Positions 7,780-14,090 of a stretch of DNA of 14,090 bases are shown piece after piece. The stretch lies in contig CAJUOF010000218.1 in the NCBI GenBank assembly GCA_910587905.1, positions 1 to 14,090 on the forward strand. Direction: 5' to 3'. The notes below the pieces were generated by a model. It was given only the letters and a program-made list of their open reading frames with translations. It did not search any database and was not told where the DNA came from. Position 1 is the stretch's first letter. Each line of letters starts with the position of its first letter. Source of the DNA: an uncultured Lachnospiraceae bacterium. Lineage in GTDB: Bacteria; Bacillota_A; Clostridia; Lachnospirales; Lachnospiraceae. A program made the position numbers and the translations under genes.

Positions 7780-10700
7780 ATGTGTTCTTTTCAGAACTAT
7801 TTTGAAAATGGTATAGAAGGGCTTTTGCACAGAGCCGAAAAACAAACTTTTTTCGTGTTCCGTGGGTTTGGAATCACGCAGATTCGATATTTAATCAGAC
7901 ATCCCAACAGCATTCTCCAAGATTTGTCGGTAACGGATGGGGAGAGCTTAAATCTGGAAAGGTTGGATAAAAATAAAAAGGAATTGAGCCGGAATTTGAT
8001 TCTTTCCCAGAATCACCTCGTTGGATTTTATGAAGAACTGATTGCTATTCTTTCTGGTGTCAAGGATTTTTCTGCTGTGTTTGACGGAGAGGTTGTGATT
8101 GTCAATAATAATCTTTTTGACAGAGCGGTTCCATGCTGTCTTTCTCATGGGAAATGTGAGGCGTTTTATCAATATATGCAGTCTGAACAAGTGCAGGAAC
8201 AAGAAGAACTGGAATTGCTCGGGCGCTACTATAGCGATATATGGATGTTGAATGAGGAAGATGCGTTGTGTTATCCGATCAACGTACATAAAGATTTGGA
8301 ATTGCCGGTCGCAGACTTTTTTGAGACAGATCATTTTTCACCGGCGCAGGAGGATGGGGAAAATGAAATTTTGATGGGAACAGATCAGGATTTTGTGTTC
8401 CGATTCCTGGTTTTAAAGGATCAGGCGGAAAAAATTAACATCAAGAGAGACGTTTATGGAAAAAAGGAAAGATTCCTAGGGCTTCAAAAGGTACTGGAAT
8501 GTTTGAACATTCCCTATTCTTATACCGAAGTTAATATTAAGGCTCCGGAATTTGAATATGATGCTCAGCAGTTTCTTCCCTATCTGAAAAAATATTGGGG
8601 ACCGAAGGCAGTATTTCGCAACCTGAAGTTTTATAAAGAGCCGGAGACATCAAAGGAAATAAAAGAGTATTCACAGGGAAGCCTGGTGAGTGAAATTATT
8701 GAACAGTGTGAATTGGCAGCAGAAGGGGATGACTTTCGAGATGTCTTTATCACGGCCCCTACGGGAGCCGGTAAATCTCTTCTGTTTCAGCTCCCTGCGA
8801 TCTATATAGCAGAGCGCTATCAGTTCGTTACGGTCGTGATTTCTCCTTTGATTGCACTGATGAATGACCAGGCGGCACAACTGGAAAGAGAGCGGGGAGT
8901 TGACATAGCGACATGTATCAACTCATCTATCTCTTTCGAGGAACGGCAGCGGAGGATCGAGGAGATTCGAAAGGGCAAAAAATCAATCGTCTATCTTGCG
9001 TCGGAGTTGTTGTTGGGAGTTGGAGTGCCGACTTTGCTGGGGGAAAGGAAAATCGGCTTGTTGGTCGTGGACGAAGCCCATACGGTAACGGCATGGGGAA
9101 GGGATTTTCGTCCGGATTACTGGTTTTTGGGTGACTTTTTAAGAGGAATTCAAAAAAGCAAAAATAACTTTCCTGTATTATGTCTTACTGCGACGGCCGT
9201 TTATACCGGAGCTGATGACGTAGTCAATGATACGATTGCGGAGTTGGGCTTAAATAATCCCATTTTACATTTGGGAAATGTAAAAAGAGATAACATTGGT
9301 TTTGATATTGTCTGCCGCAGCAAGGTGGAACATGGGGAAAACAGTGAAGAGGTAAAAAAACAATTGGTATTGGAAAGGGTTCGAAATTATATCGGCAGAA
9401 AAGAGAAGGTATTGGCCTACTGCCCTTATACAAGTCAGGTGGAAGCGATTTACAGAGAATTGACAGATGAGGAATCCCGAATTGTAAGGCGATATTATGG
9501 GGGACTTGGGAAACAGGCAAAAAATATTACAGAAATGGAATACAGAGATGGAGAGATCATGGCCTTAATTTGTACAAAGGCATTTGGCATGGGCGTGGAC
9601 CGCAGCGATATTCAGCATATCGTTCATTTCGCACCTACGGGGAGTTTGGCGGATTATGTCCAGGAAATTGGCCGTGCGGCCAGGGACACCTCTCTTTTTG
9701 GTACAGCGCATATGGATTTTTTCGGGAGCGATATGCGTTATGTCCGCACTCTGCATGGAATTTCAGAGTTAAGGCAATTTCAATTGAAGGCGATGCTGAA
9801 GAAAATTGTTGATATTTATCGGACGAAAAGACGGCGGAACATGCTGATCGCTCCGGATTCCTTCTCTCACTTGTTTCAGAAAAAGGAATTGGAGAACAAG
9901 GTAAAAAACGGCCTTCTTATGATCGCAAAAGATTTAAGGACTAAATATGGATTTCCGGTGCTTATTGTCAGGCCGAGGGCGATGCTGACCAGAGTGTTTG
10001 TCAGTGTTCCAGATCCCCTTTTACTGGATTTTCAGAAAGAAATAGGGGCATACAGTGATTGTATCGGGAAAAGCCCGGATCGTTTTGAGCCAAGCTCAAA
10101 TGGTAAAGATAGGAAAATTTCTTCTGGGACCGTATATTCTGTCAAAATCGGGGAACTGTGGGAAAAACAATATTCGGAATTGAGCTTCGGAGCGTTCAAA
10201 CAGAAGTTTTTTTCCAGCGATTTTTTGACGGACAGGGATGGATGGCAACTCGCACCGCGTGTTCAAGTGAATATCACCTACCACAGAGATTATGAGGAAG
10301 TAAAAAAATTTATCGAAAATTTATTGAATGTGATTGTGGAACTATTCACCATGCACCGCAGGGCTGAGAAAAAAGCATTTGAACTTCGGGATTTTCTTTC
10401 AGAATTGAATGAGCGATTGGGTGAGCATGCGATTGACCGGAATCAGGCAGGCCTGCTTTTAGACATGCTCGCGGTGGAAGCCAGTGAGAAAATGGATTTC
10501 CAGAAAAATAAAAGTTTCCATAAAATTCTTCAGAAGCGAAAACAGCAAAAAAAGCCGGAGGCATCGGAATATGTTGTTCTGGGTAATTATTCGAGCATAA
10601 AGGGAAATATAATGAAACTGCTTTTCCAATGCAGGCCGGGAGAGAACATGCAATATCGGGGATATTTCCCTTTTTTAAATCGTCCGCTTTTCATTATGCC

Positions 10701-10986
10701 GGTTTTGACTTTGTTGGAAATCACGGATCAAGCTTCCTATGATTTAAAAGGCGGGGAAAGTGCAGAAATATTCCTGCGAATCAATGACCCTTATAAAATA
10801 GAAAGGTTGGCGTATGGCAATTATCAAAATGAAGTCTTACAGGAAATAAAAAGAAAGCATCGTGACAATCAGGAGCTTTTACATCGATTTTTCACCTGTA
10901 GGATGACGGATGAACAGCGCTGGGATTTTATCGAGAGCTACTTTCTTGGGCGTGAGGAGGAACTAAATGTGTGCGATGATGATTGA
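7780..10986 (+). CDS. RecQ-like SF2 DNA helicase with large N- and C-terminal extensions
   Basis: 1068 residues, 34 bases after the previous stop with GAGGTGA as ribosome binding site. The central motor is complete: motif I APTGAGKS (326-333, Lys332), motif Ia VISPLIAL (from 353), motif II DEAH (431-434), motif III LTATA (469-473), motif IV around VLAYCPYTSQ (from 544), motif V TKAFGMGVDR (599-608) and motif VI QEIGRAARD (628-636). The DEAH box, the aromatic-rich stretch after it and the QEIGRAARD ending place it in the RecQ family of ATP-dependent 3'-5' helicases. It is far longer than housekeeping RecQ (about 600 residues). About 300 residues precede the motor, and the roughly 430 after it show no recognisable RQC or HRDC domain and end in RWDFIESYFLG. 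Position at the end of a nuclease- and WYL-containing cluster suggests nucleic-acid processing in defence rather than general repair. Confidence 0.88.
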   Translation: MCSFQNYFENGIEGLLHRAEKQTFFVFRGFGITQIRYLIRHPNSILQDLSVTDGESLNLERLDKNKKELSRNLILSQNHLVGFYEELIAILSGVKDFSAVFDGEVVIVNNNLFDRAVPCCLSHGKCEAFYQYMQSEQVQEQEELELLGRYYSDIWMLNEEDALCYPINVHKDLELPVADFFETDHFSPAQEDGENEILMGTDQDFVFRFLVLKDQAEKINIKRDVYGKKERFLGLQKVLECLNIPYSYTEVNIKAPEFEYDAQQFLPYLKKYWGPKAVFRNLKFYKEPETSKEIKEYSQGSLVSEIIEQCELAAEGDDFRDVFITAPTGAGKSLLFQLPAIYIAERYQFVTVVISPLIALMNDQAAQLERERGVDIATCINSSISFEERQRRIEEIRKGKKSIVYLASELLLGVGVPTLLGERKIGLLVVDEAHTVTAWGRDFRPDYWFLGDFLRGIQKSKNNFPVLCLTATAVYTGADDVVNDTIAELGLNNPILHLGNVKRDNIGFDIVCRSKVEHGENSEEVKKQLVLERVRNYIGRKEKVLAYCPYTSQVEAIYRELTDEESRIVRRYYGGLGKQAKNITEMEYRDGEIMALICTKAFGMGVDRSDIQHIVHFAPTGSLADYVQEIGRAARDTSLFGTAHMDFFGSDMRYVRTLHGISELRQFQLKAMLKKIVDIYRTKRRRNMLIAPDSFSHLFQKKELENKVKNGLLMIAKDLRTKYGFPVLIVRPRAMLTRVFVSVPDPLLLDFQKEIGAYSDCIGKSPDRFEPSSNGKDRKISSGTVYSVKIGELWEKQYSELSFGAFKQKFFSSDFLTDRDGWQLAPRVQVNITYHRDYEEVKKFIENLLNVIVELFTMHRRAEKKAFELRDFLSELNERLGEHAIDRNQAGLLLDMLAVEASEKMDFQKNKSFHKILQKRKQQKKPEASEYVVLGNYSSIKGNIMKLLFQCRPGENMQYRGYFPFLNRPLFIMPVLTLLEITDQASYDLKGGESAEIFLRINDPYKIERLAYGNYQNEVLQEIKRKHRDNQELLHRFFTCRMTDEQRWDFIESYFLGREEELNVCDDD

Positions 10987-11221
10987 CATTGAGAAAATTA
11001 GAACAGATATGGAACAAGACTGCCTTGGCGCATATTTTGGAGGCGGTTTTGGGGGAGCGCTGATGGAGATGACTGAGATTGAACAGGCTTCGGAGGAGGA
11101 AGTCTTGGAGATGGCGAAGAGAAAAGGCGTTTTATCACCGGAAACCGGAATGGGCACAAGATGTGCTGATTGTGTCAGAATTCAGGAAAAAACAGTTGCC
11201 AATCCTGCCCATTTGTGGTAG
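10967..11221 (+). CDS. Small uncharacterised protein overlapping the helicase gene
   Basis: 84 residues, beginning inside the last 20 bases of the helicase gene with GAGGAGG (10954-10960) six bases before the ATG, so translational coupling is likely; ATGs at 10976 and 10979 are alternatives. Residues 5-52 look like a compact acidic helical protein with a GAYFGGGFGGALMEM glycine-rich turn followed by EQASEEEVLEMAKRKG. I do not recognise a function. The tail from about residue 53, including a CADC pair, overlaps the candidate secG promoter and may be read-through into flanking chromosomal DNA after the true end of the protein was lost. Because it is coupled to the helicase, it is probably part of the same system. 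Confidence 0.65.
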   Translation: MCAMMIDIEKIRTDMEQDCLGAYFGGGFGGALMEMTEIEQASEEEVLEMAKRKGVLSPETGMGTRCADCVRIQEKTVANPAHLW

Positions 11222-11224
11222 ACT
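11196..11224 (+). promoter_or_regulatory. Candidate sigma-A promoter for secG
   Basis: TTGCCA (11196-11201), a 17-base spacer and TAGACT (11219-11224) match the consensus at 5 and 4 of 6 positions. The start of transcription would fall near 11231, giving a leader of about 20 bases before the secG ATG. It lies inside the 3' end of the small upstream gene. Confidence 0.5.
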
Positions 11225-11252
11225 ATCTATGTTTGGCCTAGGAGGTATGAAG

Positions 11253-11489
11253 ATGACTGCTTTGAAAGTGATTTTAACCGTAGTTTTTCTGATTATATGT
11301 GTGGCATTGATGGTGATCGTACTGCTCCAGGAGGGGAAGTCCGCAGGACTGACCGGATCGATCAGCGGCGGATCGGAGACTTACTGGGGGAAGAACAAGG
11401 GGCGTTCCGCGGAGGGTAAGCTGGAGAAGCTGACCAAGTACGGCGTGATTTTGTTTATGGTGTTGGCTCTTGTTCTGAATATGTTTTGA
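11253..11489 (+). CDS. secG: Preprotein translocase subunit SecG
   Basis: 78 residues, the normal size of bacterial SecG. It has two membrane segments, about residues 5-25 and 62-78, separated by a loop with the family's LLQEGKSAGLTGSISGG signature and a GKNKGRSAEGKLEKLTKYG stretch. SecG is a small subunit of the SecYEG channel in the cytoplasmic membrane and stimulates SecA-driven export. I chose the ATG at 11253 because AGGAGG (11240-11245) sits seven bases before it; the ATG at 11247 is only one base away. The gene has its own candidate promoter and is followed, after a repeat-rich gap, by rnr. The secG-rnr order is common in Firmicutes, so this marks the return to ordinary chromosomal DNA. 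Confidence 0.95.
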   Translation: MTALKVILTVVFLIICVALMVIVLLQEGKSAGLTGSISGGSETYWGKNKGRSAEGKLEKLTKYGVILFMVLALVLNMF

Positions 11490-11504
11490 TTACAAAGTAT
11501 TCAG

Positions 11505-11572
11505 CAAAACGCGCCGGTATGTAAAGTATGCTTCGCGATACCCAAGGGTATGCTTCGCGATGACGCGTTTTG
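11505..11572 (+). repeat. Hairpin after secG with internal direct repeats
   Basis: Perfect 9-bp arms CAAAACGCG (11505-11513) and CGCGTTTTG (11564-11572) enclose two identical copies of GTATGCTTCGCGAT (11526-11539 and 11548-11561). Where the copies meet there is a second palindrome, ATACCC-AA-GGGTAT (11538-11551). The layout resembles an extragenic palindromic element. It could also end the secG transcript, but there is no T-run after the stem, so it is not a standard intrinsic terminator. Confidence 0.6.
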
Positions 11573-11718
11573 TCGGATTTCGGTGTATTCGGGAGTGCGA
11601 ATGTCTGTGGTATCGTTTACCGAAGGAGATCGAAGCAGGAAGAAGACGGGATTCATTGACTTGCCAGAGCACAAAGGACAGGCTTTGGGAGTGGATGAAT
11701 CCTTTTTCATGTTTGAAA

Positions 11719-11970
11719 ACCTGTCCGGGCTGTGCCGTTTCGGGAGACGCGGTCCCTCCGGCGGCGGTCTCCGTCCTCGCAGACACGGCAGTTTCACTGA
11801 TTTTCCTGCGCCGCTTATGATCGCCGGTTGTTGCTTCCTATAGAGGCGGGGAAGCAAAACCGCCGAAGCTAGCCGCAGAAAAATCAGCAAAATTTTGCCG
11901 ATCGTCTGCTTCGGAAGGAGACCGCCGCCGGAGGGAATCAGGTTTTCGGAAAGGGCACAGAGGGGCAGGT
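11719..11970 (+). repeat. Long imperfect palindrome (about 250 bp) in the rnr leader
   Basis: The two halves are reverse complements across about 120 bases each, centred near 11844. Matching blocks in order outwards: TTGCTTCC (11831-11838) with GGAAGCAA (11850-11857); CTGATTTTCCTGCG (11797-11810) with a 13-of-14 partner at 11874-11887; CCCTCCGGCGGCGGTCTCC (11754-11772) with its perfect complement at 11917-11935; a CTGTGCC block near 11730 with GGCACAG near 11954; and ACCTG (11719) with CAGGT (11966). The blocks sit at equal distances from the centre. If transcribed it would form one very long hairpin ending about 30 bases before the rnr start. It is either a leader RNA structure or a decayed inverted element. 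Confidence 0.7.
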
Positions 11971-11999
11971 ATTCAAATCAGAAAAGAATAGAGGAGTTT

Positions 12000-14048
12000 A
12001 TGGAGACAAAGAGAAAGAACGGAAATAGAAAGAGCGGCCGGAGGGGCGCACGGAGCGGAGGAAGGCCCTGGGAGAAGCGGCAGGACGGCCATGGAAGGGG
12101 GAAGGCGTCCGGAACGAATGCCGGAGGAGAAAATGCCGGAAGGAAGCGCAGGTTGGAGGAGAACTCTGCCAGAGCGGAGGACGAAGGAGTCCGGAAGGCG
12201 GAGAGGGATGCCCTGGAGGATGGCAAGAGACGGCTTTTGGAGCTGATGGGGCACAAGGACTATAAGCCCATGAGGGTGAAGGAACTGGCGATTCTTCTTG
12301 GCGTGGCGAAGGAGGAGAGGCCCTCCTTGCAGGAGGCGCTTGATGGGCTTCTTGCGGAGGGGAAGCTGGGGCTTTCCAGGAGAGGGAAATATGCGCCGGT
12401 GGAAAATTTTCTGGTGAAGGGAACCTTTATCGGGAACCGGAAGGGCTTTGGGTTCGTGGCGCCGGAGCAGATAGGAGAGCCGGGTGCCGGAACGGGAGCC
12501 GGGAAAGAGCCGGGGCCGGATATTTACATTGGAGAACGGGATACCCTTGGCGCCATGGACGGAGACACGGTTCAGGCCGCAATCCTCTACGGGAGGCGGT
12601 GGGGCAGGAATCAGAATCCGGAGGGGAAGATTGTGCGGGTCCTGGAGCGGGCCCATGGGGAGGTGGTGGCCACCTATGAGCGGTGCCGGCGTTTCGGATT
12701 TGCCGTTCCGCTGCACGCAAAACTGGGAAAGGACATCTTTGTTCCGGCGGAGGCCTCCATGGAGGCCGAGACGGGGGAGCGGGTGCTGGTCACGATCACC
12801 GATTACGGGAATGGGAGGAAGAACCCGGAGGGGCGGGTGACGGAGATCCTTGGCCGGGCGGACGCGCCGGGGGTGGACGTGCTGTCGGTGGCGAAGGAAT
12901 ACGGTTTTGAGAGCGAATTTCCGCCGGAGGTTCTGGCGGAGGTCTCGCGGATCCCGTCGGAGGTCTCCGGGGAGGAGCGGGCGGGGCGGAAGGATCTTAC
13001 CGGACTTCCCACCGTGACCATTGACGGGGAGGACGCCAAGGACCTGGACGACGCCATCACCCTCTCCGAGGAAAACGGGATTTACCGGCTGGGCGTCCAT
13101 ATTGCGGACGTGTCCCATTATGTGAGGGAGGGAACAGCCCTTGACCGGGAAGCGCTTTCCAGGGGGACCAGCGTCTATCTCACCGACCGGGTGATCCCCA
13201 TGCTTCCGAAGGAACTGAGCAACGGGATCTGCTCCCTGAACGCGGGCGTGCCCAGGCTGGCTTTCAGTTGTCTGATGGAGCTGGATAAAACGGGGCGCCT
13301 GTTGAACCATGAGTTTGTAAAATCCGTGATCTGCGTGGATAAGCGGATGACCTATACGGCAGTGAACGGGATCCTTTCCGGGGACGAAGCGCTTTCCGGG
13401 GAATACGCGGATTTTGCGCCCATGTTTCGGAGAATGAAGGAATTATCCGAAATTCTCAGGGAGCGGAGACGGGCCAGGGGTTCCATCGACTTTGATTTCC
13501 CGGAGAGCAAGATCATCCTGGATGAAAACGGACGGGTGGTGGATGTCGCACCTTATGAGCGGAATGCGGCCACCATGCTGATTGAGGATTTCATGCTTCT
13601 GGCTAATGAGACGGTGGCGGAAGATTTTTTCTGGCAGGGGAGCCCCTTTGTGTACCGGACCCATGAGAAGCCGGACGGGGACAAGATCCGGGAGCTGGCG
13701 CTTCTCATCAGCAATTTCGGCTACCATCTGAAAATGGGACAGGAGGAGATCCACCCGAAGGAGCTGCAAAAGCTTTTGGCAAGGATTCAGGATTCGCCGG
13801 AGGAGGCCCTGATCAGCCGCCTGACCCTGCGCTCCATGAGGCGGGCCGAATATCAGACGGAGTGTGTGGGTCATTTCGGCCTGGCGGCAAGGTATTACTG
13901 CCATTTCACCTCGCCGATCCGCCGATATCCCGATTTGCAGATCCATCGGATCATGACGGAATGTCTGGCGGGGGAGCTGTCCGAAGGCCGGAAGGCCCAT
14001 TACGAGGAACGGCTTCCTGGTGTGTGCCGCCAGTGCTCTTTGAAGGGG
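12000..14048 (+). CDS. rnr: Ribonuclease R, 3' end missing at contig end
   Basis: 683 codons are real, and the frame is open to the contig end, where it runs into adapter. The ATG follows GAGGAG (11991-11996). Domains in order: a very basic, low-complexity N-terminal tail (1-72); a winged helix (about 74-134); two cold-shock-type RNA-binding domains (about 139-210 with RKGFGFVAPE, and about 219-290 with FGFAVP); and the RNB catalytic domain from about 330, with the metal-binding Asp cluster DGEDAKDLDD (342-351) and the TSPIRRYPD motif (637-645). The C-terminal S1 domain is cut off. RNase R is a processive 3'-5' exoribonuclease that degrades structured RNA and works with trans-translation (smpB commonly follows it). 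The gene is much richer in GC than the upstream cluster (63% in the 60-base line at 12661). Confidence 0.95.
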
Positions 14049-14090
14049 AGATCGGAAGAGCACACGTCTGAACTCCAGTCACGTAACCGA
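14049..14090. other. Illumina adapter plus index (sequencing artefact)
   Basis: From 14049 the sequence reads AGATCGGAAGAGCACACGTC and continues exactly as the TruSeq index-read adapter to 14082, followed by eight bases GTAACCGA in the position of the sample index. It is in frame with rnr and would add the false peptide RSEEHTSELQSR to the predicted protein. These 42 bases are not from the organism. Confidence 0.97.

Larger units (their letters stand above)
11490..11999 (+). other. 510-base gene-free interval between secG and rnr
   Basis: Short open frames exist on both strands but none has a good ribosome binding site or a recognisable product. The stretch holds a 9-bp-armed hairpin with internal direct repeats (11505-11572), about 140 bases in which I see nothing, and a palindrome of about 250 bp reaching almost to the rnr ribosome binding site. 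No clear rnr promoter or T-rich terminator was found. Read-through from secG into rnr is therefore possible. Confidence 0.6.

Noticed and set aside
11505..11572. Intrinsic terminator for secG
   Set aside because: The stem is long and has no T-run after it, so a standard Rho-independent terminator is not supported; kept only as a repeat.
11550..11843. Open frames in the secG-rnr gap on both strands
   Set aside because: They overlap repeats and the palindrome, lack ribosome binding sites and give low-complexity products.
11973..13310. Long minus-strand open frame opposite rnr (445 codons)
   Set aside because: Proline- and leucine-rich shadow of the GC-rich rnr gene; no ribosome binding site and no recognisable domain, while the plus strand gives a clear RNase R.
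1..14090. CRISPR array, tRNA, rRNA, transposase or integrase genes
   Set aside because: No regularly spaced repeats, cloverleaf-type sequence, or transposase or recombinase motifs were seen on either strand.

Overview
The window looks like the end of a contig from a Gram-positive Firmicute, probably class Clostridia and perhaps a Lachnospiraceae-type gut bacterium. The clues are strong AGGAGG-type ribosome binding sites, the secG-rnr gene order, and a resident chromosomal gene of high GC beside accessory genes of lower GC. Genus cannot be read from the sequence. The last 42 bases are Illumina adapter plus an 8-base index, so real sequence stops at 14048.

Layout: (1) 1-323 holds the start of a minus-strand XRE-type repressor gene and a divergent control region with repeated ATTGCA/TGCAAT half-sites. 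(2) 324-11221 is a plus-strand run of closely spaced genes. In order they are: a 5'-truncated UvrD-type helicase fused to an intact Fe-S RecB-like nuclease; a DEDDh 3'-5' exonuclease with an N-terminal zinc ribbon; a 62-residue fragment resembling part of a HIRAN-like domain; a short WYL-type regulator; a 1092-residue multidomain coiled-coil protein with a HIRAN-like segment; a 1068-residue RecQ-like SF2 helicase with large unassigned N- and C-terminal regions; and an 84-residue protein of unknown function. (3) 11196-11489 is the secG promoter and gene. (4) 11490-11999 has no convincing gene but holds a repeat-bearing hairpin and an imperfect palindrome of about 250 bp directly upstream of rnr. 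(5) 12000-14048 is rnr (RNase R), cut by the contig end before its S1 domain.

The 324-11221 cluster combines a WYL regulator, nucleases, two helicase families and uncharacterised large proteins, which is the composition expected of a DNA-processing defence module or mobile accessory locus. I cannot assign it to any defence system I know by name. The helicase-nuclease has lost its ATPase half, the HIRAN-like piece is a fragment, and the WYL protein is short, so the 5' half of the locus is partly decayed or rearranged. The larger genes from 4467 on are intact. A defence role is inference. The domain assignments rest on motifs visible in the translations, except the HIRAN-like calls, which rest on weak resemblance.
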